This document shows, piece after piece, positions 43,215-52,016 of a stretch of 64,000 nucleotides of DNA. The stretch's first letter is position 1; every line of letters begins with the position of its first letter. Under the pieces are notes generated by a model, which did no database searches, was not told where the DNA came from, and saw nothing but the letters and a program-made list of their open reading frames with translations. The DNA comes from JAHCHG01 sp041394845 (lineage in GTDB: Bacteria; Acidobacteriota; Blastocatellia; Pyrinomonadales; Pyrinomonadaceae), in assembly GCA_041394845.1 (NCBI GenBank), contig JAWKHL010000001.1:1860001-1924000 (forward strand). Reading direction: 5' to 3'. The position numbers were made by a program, and so were the translations under genes.

Positions 43215-44294
43215 TCAACCTTTATCTTTCATAAAAACGATCCTTCCGCCTTTTTTTTTGACCTTTTGACCGCCCGGAAGTTCAACCATCCGGCCGCTTT
43301 TCCTACTGAAAATCAGGTTATCGACGGCCTCGAAATGATCGGCATCGAGCCCCCGCAAATCCCCGCGCCGATCCCTCAGCCAATCCCTTAAAATCTTCCG
43401 GCGCATCGAGGGGAAAAGCCCCCGAAGATCTTTCAGCGCCAGTTCCGGGCCGCGGTTTTCGGGCAACAGATTCTCGAAGCCGGCAATTCCGAGGTCGGCA
43501 GCTTTTTCCAGCGCTTCGAAATCCTCCTGCAAAAGAAAAGCCGTCCGGGCCAGCGTATCGATGATCTTCGGATTAAAATCACGGAGCAGCGGGAGAAGGA
43601 CCTTCCGAATCCGAACCCGCTTAAATGCCGTGTCCTCGTTCATCGTATCGTACCGGTATTCGACCTCCCGTTCCCGGCAGTATTTTTCCGTCATCTCGCG
43701 TTTGGCCCAACCGAGAAGCGGACGAATTAGGCGGATTTCCGGGCCGGGAGATTTGGGATTCGGGATTTCGGGTTTCGGATTTCGGATTTCAGCCTGCGTT
43801 TTTTGCCACCGGTTTTCGTCCAGTGGTCTGATGGCTTTCATTCCGCCGAGGCCTTCCAGTCCGCTTCCGCGAATCAGGTTGATCAGGAAGGTTTCGGCCT
43901 GATCATTCAAGGTGTGGCCGGTCAGAACTTTTGTTGATCTCAGCCGGTTTGCCGTTTCGACCAGAAACCGGTAACGGGCGATCCGGGCGTTCTGTTCGAG
44001 ATTCCCCTGCTTTGAGATCGCCGATTTCCCCAAAGTCAGTTCGAACTTGTATTTGCCGGCCACGGTTTTGACGAAATCCTCATCGGCCTGACTCTCCTTT
44101 CCCCGCAAACCGTGATTGAAATGGGCGATCACCAAACGGAGGTTTATTTTTTTTATTCTCCTGAGTTCCTCCAGCGCGAGAAGCAAACTGACCGAATCGG
44201 CGCCCCCGGAAACGGCCATTACGAGGGTCTCATTTTCAAACGGCATTTCGAGGCGACGCCATTCGGTGATCAAATGTTTGCAAAACTGATTCAT
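43215..44294 (-). CDS. tilS: tRNA(Ile)-lysidine synthase with a repeat-derived insertion
   Basis: A 359-residue N-type ATP-pyrophosphatase that converts C34 of the AUA-reading tRNA-Ile to lysidine, an essential step. The PP-loop is SGGADS (29-34); HFNHGLRG, ENQARYxR-like QNARIARYRF and LTGHTLNDQAETFLINLIRG are conserved. Residues 168-188 (AEIRNPKPEIPNPKSPGPE and IR) come from a heptamer DNA array and are absent from ordinary TilS. The insertion lies between two core blocks, probably in a surface loop, and keeps the frame. Followed by ftsH. Confidence 0.95.
   Translation of the reverse strand: MNQFCKHLITEWRRLEMPFENETLVMAVSGGADSVSLLLALEELRRIKKINLRLVIAHFNHGLRGKESQADEDFVKTVAGKYKFELTLGKSAISKQGNLEQNARIARYRFLVETANRLRSTKVLTGHTLNDQAETFLINLIRGSGLEGLGGMKAIRPLDENRWQKTQAEIRNPKPEIPNPKSPGPEIRLIRPLLGWAKREMTEKYCREREVEYRYDTMNEDTAFKRVRIRKVLLPLLRDFNPKIIDTLARTAFLLQEDFEALEKAADLGIAGFENLLPENRGPELALKDLRGLFPSMRRKILRDWLRDRRGDLRGLDADHFEAVDNLIFSRKSGRMVELPGGQKVKKKGGRIVFMKDKG
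43745..43792. repeat. Heptamer array inside tilS
   Basis: Consecutive 7-bp units (GGGATTC, GGGATTT, CGGGTTT, CGGATTT, CGGATTT on the plus strand) lie within the tilS coding sequence. Three heptamers equal seven codons, so the peptide repeats with period seven. The unit is the same as the intergenic arrays at 16892 and 33637. Confidence 0.8.
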
Positions 44295-44360
44295 TTTTTC
44301 TTTGAAGCCGCCGACAAATGGCTCCGAAACATTTTTTTATGGCGTCTTTTGCCCTACTCA

Positions 44361-45761
44361 TCACTCTATGGAATCGCCGGTATTCTCTCTTTCCAACGTT
44401 TCTCTCGCCGTTTTCAGCGCCTCCGAGACCCTTTCGGGCGAGGTTCCGCCAATCTGATCCTTGTTGGAAAGCATCCTCTCCAGACTTAAAACCTCCAAAG
44501 CGTCTTCCTCGAAATCCGCCGAAAATTTTCGCAAGTCTTCGAGCGTCAATTCCCTCAGCTTTTTCCCGAGTCCCCCGGCGTAATTGACAATTTTCCCCAC
44601 CGTCTCCTGAGCCGTTCCGAATGAAACGCCCCGATGGATCAGATAATCCGCCAGTTCGGTTCCCTGAGAGTTACAATCCAAGGCCGAAAGACGCGCCTTT
44701 TCTTCATTCAAATCAAGTTTCCGCAAAACGGTCCGGGCCATCCGCAGGCTTCCTTTAACCGTTTCTATCGTGTCGAAAACCGCTTCCTTGTCTTCCTGCA
44801 AATCCCTTTGATAGGCGAGGGGCAAACCTTTTAAAAGAGTCAGCAAAGCGGTCTGATGACCGAACACCCTTCCCGCTTTTCCGCGGATCAGTTCCAGAGC
44901 GGCCTGCTGATCGGTCGGCCGCTCTTCCGAATCCGGATCGCCCAACCGGACAAAACCGAATTCCGGGGCGGAGAAAAGGATCAGATCCTCCGCCAAACGT
45001 GATAAATGGACCATCAAAAGAGCGCAGGCCCCGACAAATTCGGCGGCAAAATCCCGGTCCGAAACGGCATCCAGACTGTTCGGGGAAATTCCCTCAAACC
45101 CGAGGGCCTCGGCCATTTCCTCCCGGTCAATTTCGAAGGCGTTTCCGGCCAGATCGCCCGAACCGAAGGGCATCACATTGACCCGCCGCCAGACCTCGTC
45201 GAACCTTTCCAGATCCCGGGCAATCATTTCAAAATAAGCCAGACACCAATGTCCCCAGAGGATCGGTGCGGTCTTTTTCGATTGATTAAACCCGGGCAAA
45301 ACAACTTTCTGATTGTTTTCCGCCGAGTCGATCAGAGTGCTTTGGAAATCGGCCGCGGCCACCGAAATCCCCTCGATCTCTTTCCTCAGCCACAGTCGAA
45401 AAACCGTCGCCGCCTGATCGATCCGGCTTTTCCCGGTCAGAAGTTTGCGCCCGGTATCTCCGATCAGTTGAATCAAACGCAATTCGACAAAAGTGTGAAT
45501 GTCCGGTGAGGGCATCTCATCGAGATAGCTTTTGTCAAACTCGGCCCTTTTGAGGACGGCTTGAAGCCCGTTCCTGATCCTTTCCGATTCGAGACGGGTC
45601 AAAACCCCGGCGTGAAAAAGGACTTCGCAATAGGCGATATTCACCTCGATATCGGCCTGAAAGAGTTTCCGGTCAAATTTGAAGGAATTGTTGAATTCGG
45701 CAAAGGTTTCATCTCTTTTCGGAGCGAACCTGCCGCTTCTTTGATCATTGTTCTCAGTCAT
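44361..45761 (-). CDS. Argininosuccinate lyase homologue with lost active-site motifs
   Basis: A 466-residue protein collinear with ArgH along its whole length (for example GSGDLAGNAFEIDREEMAEA, NSLDAVSDRDFAAEF and LPLAYQRDLQEDKEAVFDT). Three catalytic regions are altered. LHTGRSRNDQ of ArgH is LLTGKSRIDQ (107-116). PGYTHLQ is PGFNQSK (156-162), with Gln160 where the catalytic His stands. The mobile loop GSSxMPxKKNP with the catalytic Ser is missing (273-290). So the fold is kept but lyase activity should be absent or different. It is first in a minus-strand group with tilS and ftsH. The name argH should not be taken as function. Confidence 0.88.
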   Translation of the reverse strand: MTENNDQRSGRFAPKRDETFAEFNNSFKFDRKLFQADIEVNIAYCEVLFHAGVLTRLESERIRNGLQAVLKRAEFDKSYLDEMPSPDIHTFVELRLIQLIGDTGRKLLTGKSRIDQAATVFRLWLRKEIEGISVAAADFQSTLIDSAENNQKVVLPGFNQSKKTAPILWGHWCLAYFEMIARDLERFDEVWRRVNVMPFGSGDLAGNAFEIDREEMAEALGFEGISPNSLDAVSDRDFAAEFVGACALLMVHLSRLAEDLILFSAPEFGFVRLGDPDSEERPTDQQAALELIRGKAGRVFGHQTALLTLLKGLPLAYQRDLQEDKEAVFDTIETVKGSLRMARTVLRKLDLNEEKARLSALDCNSQGTELADYLIHRGVSFGTAQETVGKIVNYAGGLGKKLRELTLEDLRKFSADFEEDALEVLSLERMLSNKDQIGGTSPERVSEALKTARETLERENTGDSIE

Positions 45762-45955
45762 TCAAAAAGGATTATAGCCGAAAAGTTTTTTTTGCAGAAC
45801 AGAACCCGGGGGCAATTTTTTTTGTTCCGAAAGGGCGTTTTTTATTAAAAAGTTAAGTTTTCTGCCTGAAACATTTAACAAGCGCTTTTTTGAAATTGAA
45901 ATTTTTGCGGTAATATTCCCCAACAGGTTTTTCATTTTTTTTTGGAGATTTCCAA

Positions 45956-46927
45956 ATGTCAAAATTCCTCCGGTTGATTTTTATCTTTTTAACCGCACTT
46001 CTTTTTTTTACCAGCGCCCCGGCTCAGGCTAAGGATCGGGTCGAGGTGGAACCGTTTATCCCGACCGACCAGTTGAAGAATGAATGTCAGGAACTGGAAT
46101 TGGGAAAGATCATATTTTTTTACGAGCCCAATTATCCCAAACCGGAACAAAACGCCCGGGTCGGCGGAAACGTTAACGTGAACATCAAGGTCGATGTCAC
46201 CGGAAACACGCTTCAGGTCCTCAGCGTCACCGGTTCCACCGAATTTCGGGAAATCGCTTCGGCGGCCGCCCGCAAACTGAAATTCACCCCCACGGTCTGC
46301 GACGGGAAAAGCATTCCGGTTCAGGCCGTGATCACCTACAAATTTATCCCCGACCTCGGCAACGAATCATATTTTACTCCGACCAGCGTCCGGGAATTTG
46401 CCGATGTTCACGAAAATTCGCCTTTTTATTTTCCGATCTCGATCCTGACCGACGACTATCAGATCTGCTTTGGTTACAGCGATAAAAATTATCGCGAAAA
46501 TGCCCCGTTGACCCGCGGGGAATTCGCCCAGTTTTTGCGGTTGACCTTGGATCTTTTGTTCAAACGGGCGACGGTCGCCAATAAAGCTCCGATGAAAATG
46601 GGGCTGATGCGGCCCTTTAATCCACAAAATCTGACGGCCCTTTCTTCGATAAAGGATCTGGAAAAAAATCAACCCTATTACAAATCGGTCGGAGTTCTTC
46701 TGCAAAACTACAACATCGCTCTGGTCGGCGATGATTTATCCTTTGCCGGGACTTCCCAAATGACTCAAAACGAGGTGATCGATCTTTGGGCATCAATTTT
46801 TACCAAAGAGGCTGTTCCCGTTAATTTCGTCAAAACCGACGGTTCCGGACGACCGCTTTCACGCGGAGAATTTGCCCTTTTCCTGCAGGAAAGCATGCAG
46901 GTTTTGACCTATAAGGTTTTGCCCTGA
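45956..46927 (+). CDS. Exported TonB C-terminal-domain protein with SLH-like region
   Basis: A 323-residue protein with a signal peptide (RLIFIFLTALLFFTSAPAQA, to about residue 25). Residues ~50-130 form a TonB-type C-terminal domain (YPKPEQNARVGGNVNVNIKV, GSTEFREIASAAARKLKFTP). After it are SLH-like pieces (FADVHENSPFYFPISILTDD, then LTRGEFAQFLRLTLDLLF and later LSRGEFALFLQESMQVL). Unlike true TonB there is no N-terminal anchor plus Pro-rich linker. It may bind envelope partners or the cell wall. TGGAG precedes the ATG. Confidence 0.8.
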   Translation: MSKFLRLIFIFLTALLFFTSAPAQAKDRVEVEPFIPTDQLKNECQELELGKIIFFYEPNYPKPEQNARVGGNVNVNIKVDVTGNTLQVLSVTGSTEFREIASAAARKLKFTPTVCDGKSIPVQAVITYKFIPDLGNESYFTPTSVREFADVHENSPFYFPISILTDDYQICFGYSDKNYRENAPLTRGEFAQFLRLTLDLLFKRATVANKAPMKMGLMRPFNPQNLTALSSIKDLEKNQPYYKSVGVLLQNYNIALVGDDLSFAGTSQMTQNEVIDLWASIFTKEAVPVNFVKTDGSGRPLSRGEFALFLQESMQVLTYKVLP

Positions 46928-46939
46928 AAAAGCCATCCC

Positions 46940-46964
46940 AAAGGCGGGAGTTTTGCCTTCTTTT
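46940..46964 (+). terminator. Short terminator after the TonB/SLH-like gene
   Basis: AAAGGC pairs with GCCTTC/T around GGGAGTTTT, followed by CTTTTC. The stem is only five to six base pairs, so it is a weak call. Confidence 0.4.
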
Positions 46965-47004
46965 CAAGTACAATCAAAAAAACCGCAAAGTTGCTCCGGA
47001 GAAA

Positions 47005-47706
47005 ATGAAAGGAACAAAGTACCGATATTACGATTTGATCATGGCGGCTTTTGTCGCCGTTCTCCTATGCTCGAATCTGATCGGCGTTCACAAGGTAAGT
47101 TCGGTCAATCTTCCATTAATCGGAAATTACATTTACGGAGCCGGGGTTTTGTTTTTTCCGATCAGCTATCTGTTCGGCGATATTCTCACCGAGGTTTACG
47201 GCTACGCCCGTTCGCGCAAGGTCATCTGGGCCGGTTTCGGCGCATTGATCTTCGCTTCTCTGATGGCATTCATAGTCACCAGCCTTCCGCCCGCCTCGAC
47301 CATGTCGCCCGAACAGCAAAGCGCGATCAATCTGATCTTCGGCCAGACCTGGCGAATCGTTCTGGCCTCGCTGTTGGCCTTCTGGCTCGGCGAATTCACA
47401 AATTCTTTCGTTCTGGCCAAAATGAAGGTCTTCAGCGCCGGAAAATATCTCTGGACCCGAACCATCGGTTCCACTCTGGCCGGCGAAGCCGTCGATTCGC
47501 TGATCTTTTATCCGATCGCCTTTTTCGGAACCTGGTCAACCGAACAGATCGTCAGCGTGATGATCGGCAATTATTTCCTCAAGGTTTTCTGGGAGGTTCT
47601 GGCCACACCCTTCACCTACAAGATCGTCGCCTTTTTGAAACGGGCCGAGGACGTCGATTACTACGATAAGGACACGGATTTTAATCCCTTCAAACTGGAA
47701 ACGTAA
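47005..47706 (+). CDS. yhhQ: Queuosine-precursor transporter (YhhQ / DUF165 family)
   Basis: A 233-residue membrane protein with six helices. The family signatures are CSNLIGVHKVSSV, LFFPISYLFGDILTEVYGYA and the late FFGTWSTEQIVSVMIGNYFL plus the SLIFYP segment. YhhQ imports queuine/7-deazaguanine precursors for tRNA modification in E. coli. GGAG lies 8 bp before the ATG. The acidic C-terminal tail is not conserved. No queuosine synthesis gene is nearby, which agrees with salvage but does not prove it. Confidence 0.92.
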   Translation: MKGTKYRYYDLIMAAFVAVLLCSNLIGVHKVSSVNLPLIGNYIYGAGVLFFPISYLFGDILTEVYGYARSRKVIWAGFGALIFASLMAFIVTSLPPASTMSPEQQSAINLIFGQTWRIVLASLLAFWLGEFTNSFVLAKMKVFSAGKYLWTRTIGSTLAGEAVDSLIFYPIAFFGTWSTEQIVSVMIGNYFLKVFWEVLATPFTYKIVAFLKRAEDVDYYDKDTDFNPFKLET

Positions 47707-47754
47707 AAACCGGATCGTTTTTTTGGCCCCGAATTTTTGTTGGAATTTTCTGGA

Positions 47755-50082
47755 ATGACGCTCAATTTAAATACACCGCTGATCAAACTTCACGAATTCG
47801 ATTTTGCCGGTCTGACCAGTGCCACGTCGCGAAAACTGGCGTTGGCCGTCGCCGGTTTCGCCAATAAGAACGAGGTTACCGAGGCATCGGTCGAAGACCT
47901 CCTGAATTATTTCCCGATGCGGTACGAGGACCGGTCGAATCTGATCGGGATCGACCAGCTTTACGACGGATTGGAGGCTTCGGTCGAAATTTTCACCAGG
48001 GTTTCCGGCGGTTTCCGGGTCGGAAAAAACCGCCCCAAGGGAGCGCCGCCGCTGTATATTTTCGAGGTTACCGGATCGGATGCCGAAAGAACCCGCAAAC
48101 CGGTCGTCGTCTGGTGGTTCGTTTCCGGCAAACAGGGGCATCGGATCATTCAATACTGGCAGAGAAAATTTGCCCGGGGAACGCGTTTTATCGCCTACGG
48201 AAAGTGGGAGTGGGACGCCCGCAGGAACACTTTCGGGCTCAAGATAGCCAAACCCGATGATGAACTTGAGATTCTTCCGAACGTTGAAGACCCCGAATCT
48301 TTCGGCCTGCTCAAAAACCTTTTGACCGATGAGGATGAATCTTCCGGTTTGGCGGGAAAAAACGCAATTGATGAAGATGATCTGTCGGAAGACGCCGATC
48401 ATCCGGAATTCGCCGTCATTCATACCGCCCGGCGCGTTCCGGTTTACCGCAAACTGGGGCAGTTTCAAACCAAACGCCTGCGCGAGATAGTCTTTCAGGT
48501 ACTGGAAAATCTTGATCCCGATTCGGTGCCGGAAACTCTTCCGTCCGAACTTTGCCGGCGGACCAAGCTGATCTCGCGCGAGCGGGCCATCAAGGAAATC
48601 CATTTCCCGCCCGAGGACGTCAGTCTGATCGATTACGCCGGAGCCCGCAGCGATGCTCACATGAGATTGATCTTCGAGGAATTTTTCTGGGTCTCCTTCG
48701 CCCTTCAGCTCAAACGCGGCGAGAGAACCAAGGAACCCAAAGGAACCCTGATCGAGATCACCGAAAAGATCGGCCAGAGGATCAAAAAACTTTTGCCCTT
48801 TACCTTGACCGGCGCACAGGAAAGAGTCGTAAAAAGGATCTTCGATGATATGGAATCGGACGCGCCGATGAACCGGTTGATTCAGGGCGATGTCGGAAGC
48901 GGAAAAACGATCGTCGCTTTTCTGGCGATGTTCGCCGCCATGGAAAACGGTTATCAAACGGCGCTGATGGCTCCGACCGAGATCCTGGCCGAACAGCATC
49001 TTCGAAACGCGCAAAAAATCTTCGAAAATTCGCCTTACCGGGTCGGCCTTCTGATCGGCAGCCTGCGGGCGGCTCAGAAAAGAAAGATGCAGGCGGAGAT
49101 CGGCAAAGGCGAGATTCAGGCCGTCATCGGCACTCACGCTTTGATCCAGGAAGCGGTCGAATTCGAAAAACTGGGGTTGGCCGTGGTTGACGAACAACAT
49201 CGTTTCGGCGTCATGCAAAGGGCGGAACTCCGCGCTCGTGGTTATAATCCCGACATACTGGTAATGACGGCCACGCCGATTCCGCGTTCGCTGGCGATGA
49301 CCGTTTACGGCGATCTTGACGTCTCGGTCATCGACGAACTCCCGCCCGGCCGAACCCCGATCAAAACCGTGGTTGTCGGAGAGGATCAGCGGACCGGGGT
49401 TTACAAAGGGATCGAACGGGAGATCAGCCTCGGGCGGCAGGTTTACGTCGTTTATCCGCTGATCGAAGAGTCCGAAAAAATGGACCTCAAGGCCGCCACC
49501 AAAATGTTCGAGGAATTGCGCGATCAGGTGTTTCCCCAAAACCGTGTCGGACTTTTGCACGGCAAAATGAAACCCGGCGAAAAGGAAGAGGTTATGCAAA
49601 AATTCATCGAAGGGAAGACGAACATTTTGGTTTCGACCACCGTAATAGAGGTTGGCGTCGACGTTCCAAACGCTTCCCTGATGATCATTGAACACGCCGA
49701 ACGGTTTGGTCTTTCTCAGCTTCACCAACTTCGCGGTAGAGTGGGCCGCGGAGCAGAACAATCATTTTGCGTGCTTTTGACCGGCGATAAAAAAACGGCC
49801 GTTGCCAAAGAAAGACTGGGAATAATGGAAAAGACCAGCGACGGATTCCGGATCGCCGAGAAAGACCTGGAGATCCGCGGACAGGGCGAGATCCTGGGAA
49901 CCCGTCAATCAGGCGTTCAGACTTTTAAGATCGGAAATATCATCCGCGATCTGGAGATTTTGGAAAAGGCCCGAAAGGAGGCTGAATACTATCTGACGTC
50001 CCGGCGTTTGACCAAAGAAACCTCGAAGCTGATAGAAATCACCAAAGCCGATGTTCGCTTTAAACTGGCCGGAATTGGTTGA
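47755..50082 (+). CDS. recG: ATP-dependent DNA helicase RecG
   Basis: A 775-residue branched-DNA helicase that remodels stalled forks. It has the N-terminal wedge domain, then the helicase core: Walker A GDVGSGKTIVAFLAMFAAME, DEQHRFGV (motif II), TATPIPRSLAMTVYGDLDVS (motif III), and motifs IV-VI including STTVIEVGVDVPNASLM and HQLRGRVGRG. The C-terminal TRG hook region is present. An acidic insert (about residues 195-220, TDEDESSGLAGKNAIDEDDL) interrupts the wedge domain. ATG 47755 is used; a TTG six codons upstream is possible. Confidence 0.97.
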   Translation: MTLNLNTPLIKLHEFDFAGLTSATSRKLALAVAGFANKNEVTEASVEDLLNYFPMRYEDRSNLIGIDQLYDGLEASVEIFTRVSGGFRVGKNRPKGAPPLYIFEVTGSDAERTRKPVVVWWFVSGKQGHRIIQYWQRKFARGTRFIAYGKWEWDARRNTFGLKIAKPDDELEILPNVEDPESFGLLKNLLTDEDESSGLAGKNAIDEDDLSEDADHPEFAVIHTARRVPVYRKLGQFQTKRLREIVFQVLENLDPDSVPETLPSELCRRTKLISRERAIKEIHFPPEDVSLIDYAGARSDAHMRLIFEEFFWVSFALQLKRGERTKEPKGTLIEITEKIGQRIKKLLPFTLTGAQERVVKRIFDDMESDAPMNRLIQGDVGSGKTIVAFLAMFAAMENGYQTALMAPTEILAEQHLRNAQKIFENSPYRVGLLIGSLRAAQKRKMQAEIGKGEIQAVIGTHALIQEAVEFEKLGLAVVDEQHRFGVMQRAELRARGYNPDILVMTATPIPRSLAMTVYGDLDVSVIDELPPGRTPIKTVVVGEDQRTGVYKGIEREISLGRQVYVVYPLIEESEKMDLKAATKMFEELRDQVFPQNRVGLLHGKMKPGEKEEVMQKFIEGKTNILVSTTVIEVGVDVPNASLMIIEHAERFGLSQLHQLRGRVGRGAEQSFCVLLTGDKKTAVAKERLGIMEKTSDGFRIAEKDLEIRGQGEILGTRQSGVQTFKIGNIIRDLEILEKARKEAEYYLTSRRLTKETSKLIEITKADVRFKLAGIG

Positions 50083-50351
50083 TCTTAATTAATTGTTCCA
50101 CAAACTTTTTTTAAATTTAATGATTGTTTTTTTTGTTCAGATTTGATTAAATTTTAGTAACAGCTTTTAATTTTTTACTGCTCGACTGAATAAATCCGGT
50201 AAAATAATTTCAGCAAATTTCGTAGCGTAAATACCTAATCAATAATTTCCTGTCTGTTTTTTTAATTTGTTGACATCTTATTAAATTTATTCCATTCAGT
50301 AAAAAATTGAGATTTTTCAACCCACACATACAAAATGAAAAGGACGAAAAA
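50083..50351 (+). other. AT-rich gap before the first RsmD-like gene
   Basis: 269 bp with no credible open frame. A perfect -35 box TTGACA at 50270-50275 has only a weak -10 partner (CATTCA at 17 bp). AAAGGA lies 8 bp before the next ATG. No further structure is seen. Confidence 0.4.
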
Positions 50352-51203
50352 ATGAACAACCGACGACAAACTGGGATTGACCCTTCTAAACCCTACTACA
50401 AAAAAAAATACTACAAGAAGGACGATAATCCATCCTATGGGGCCAGAAAATATCAGCAACGGGGGCCGGGCGACAATCGGTATTCACCCCGAAATGATAA
50501 ATTCCATTCCCAGGAAGGAAAGTATCCACAAAGGGACGGTAAATTCCGCCCCAAACCGGATCGTTTCCAAAACAAAAAGCGATTCCCCCCCCCAAAGGGC
50601 AAAAATTTTAAACCCTGGGAAAGGGACAACAGACCGCGGATTGTATCCGATATGCAGGTAACTGACGGAAAACACAGAGGAAAATATCTTAAAAGCACAG
50701 AATCCCCCAAGGTCCGGCCCACGGCCCGACGGATTCGTGAGATTATGTTCAAAATTCTTTACCGGAGGGTTAAAGCCGGAAGATTTTTAGACCTTTGTGC
50801 CGGAGCGGGAACTGTCGGAATCGAAGCGATTTCGCGGGGGGCGCTGATCTCGACCTTCGTTGAGCGGTCTGCAAAAATGTGCAGTTTTATCAAGAAAAAC
50901 ATGGAATCGCTCGGGATCAAAGAGGGCCACGGAGAGATTTTCCAAATCGAGGTCGTGCCCTTTTTGAAAAAGATGGCCAAACGAAAACGGGAATGGGATG
51001 TGGTTTATTTCGACCCGCCGTATGATGCCAATTACGACGAGGTTTTGGATTATTTTGGCCGAGGGGTGGCCGTCAAACCCCGCGGAGTGCTGGTCATTGA
51101 ACATCACGCGGAAATGTTTTTCCCCGAAAAGATCGGAATGATGCGCCGCTGGCGCGTCGTCGTTCAGGGAGAAACGGCGCTAAGTTTTTACGACCGAAAA
51201 TAG
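50352..51203 (+). CDS. RsmD-type RNA methyltransferase with long basic N-terminal extension
   Basis: A 283-residue protein. Residues ~95-283 are an RsmD-like SAM methyltransferase: HRGKYLKSTESPKVRPTARR, SAM motif I FLDLCAGAGTVGIEAISRGA and catalytic FDPPY, ending in VVQGETALSFYDRK. Residues 1-95 are a disordered, Lys/Arg/Asn/Pro/Gly-rich extension (for example KKYYKKDDNPSYGARKYQQR) absent from classical RsmD. RsmD methylates G966 of 16S rRNA; this copy may have another RNA target. A second, compact paralogue lies 196 bp downstream. ATG 50352 is chosen over an upstream TTG because of AAAGGA. Confidence 0.82.
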   Translation: MNNRRQTGIDPSKPYYKKKYYKKDDNPSYGARKYQQRGPGDNRYSPRNDKFHSQEGKYPQRDGKFRPKPDRFQNKKRFPPPKGKNFKPWERDNRPRIVSDMQVTDGKHRGKYLKSTESPKVRPTARRIREIMFKILYRRVKAGRFLDLCAGAGTVGIEAISRGALISTFVERSAKMCSFIKKNMESLGIKEGHGEIFQIEVVPFLKKMAKRKREWDVVYFDPPYDANYDEVLDYFGRGVAVKPRGVLVIEHHAEMFFPEKIGMMRRWRVVVQGETALSFYDRK

Positions 51204-51399
51204 GCCGAAAAAATCCGGGTCGGTTTGTTTTAATGGACGTTTTTGATTCCGCTAAAATCGGCGGCTCGGTTTTTCTTGTGTGATTTTATTTCGAGACCGC
51301 GCCGCCCGATTTGGTTTTGGCCGGATATTGGCTTCTGTATTTTATTGATGTTTAAATACCGTTCGACCAGTTTGATCGCAACCGATTTTCGAAAAATAA

Positions 51400-51954
51400 A
51401 TGCGAGTAATTGCCGGTGAATATCGGGGGAGAATTCTCAAAGGTCCGGCCGATAATAAAACCCGTCCCACTTCCGATCGCTTGCGGGAAACCCTTTTTAA
51501 CATCCTCAAACCGAAAATCGACGAGGCGACCCGGTTTCTCGACCTTTGCGCCGGAACCGGAGCCATCGGCATCGAAGCGCTTTCGCGGGGCGCCGCCTTT
51601 ACGACCTTTATCGACAAATCCCGGCGGGCCTGCGGTTTGATCGAAGAAAATCTGGATCTTCTTTCCGTCCCCGAAGATCAAACCGAGGTCATCTGTCTAA
51701 AGGCTGAAAATTTCGTCGCCCGCCCCCATCTTCAAGGGTGGGATCTGGTTTTTTTCGACCCGCCCTACCAAACCGAATACGCGGTGGTTTTACACGGTAT
51801 CGGGGATTCGGACTCGATGATCCTCAATCGGGACGGCGTTTTGATCGTTGAGCACCATTCCAAAAAACTGCTCCCCGAAGCCTCCGGGGATCTGCGCCGC
51901 TGGCGGATAGTCAAACAGGGCGAAACCCATTTGAGTTTTTATGAAAAACAGTAA
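51400..51954 (+). CDS. rsmD: 16S rRNA (guanine-966-N2)-methyltransferase RsmD
   Basis: A 184-residue enzyme of normal RsmD length. MRVIAGEYRGRILKGPADNK is the canonical start; RPTSDRLRETLFNIL, SAM motif I FLDLCAGTGAIGIEALSRGA and catalytic FFDPPYQTEY are intact. It should make m2G966 in the 30S head. It is the better candidate of the two tandem copies for the housekeeping role. Confidence 0.93.
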   Translation: MRVIAGEYRGRILKGPADNKTRPTSDRLRETLFNILKPKIDEATRFLDLCAGTGAIGIEALSRGAAFTTFIDKSRRACGLIEENLDLLSVPEDQTEVICLKAENFVARPHLQGWDLVFFDPPYQTEYAVVLHGIGDSDSMILNRDGVLIVEHHSKKLLPEASGDLRRWRIVKQGETHLSFYEKQ

Positions 51955-52016
51955 TTGAAAGTCGTATATTGTTCAGACCCAAAAGACCGGGAAGGTAATT
52001 TTTCCCGCGAAATTAA

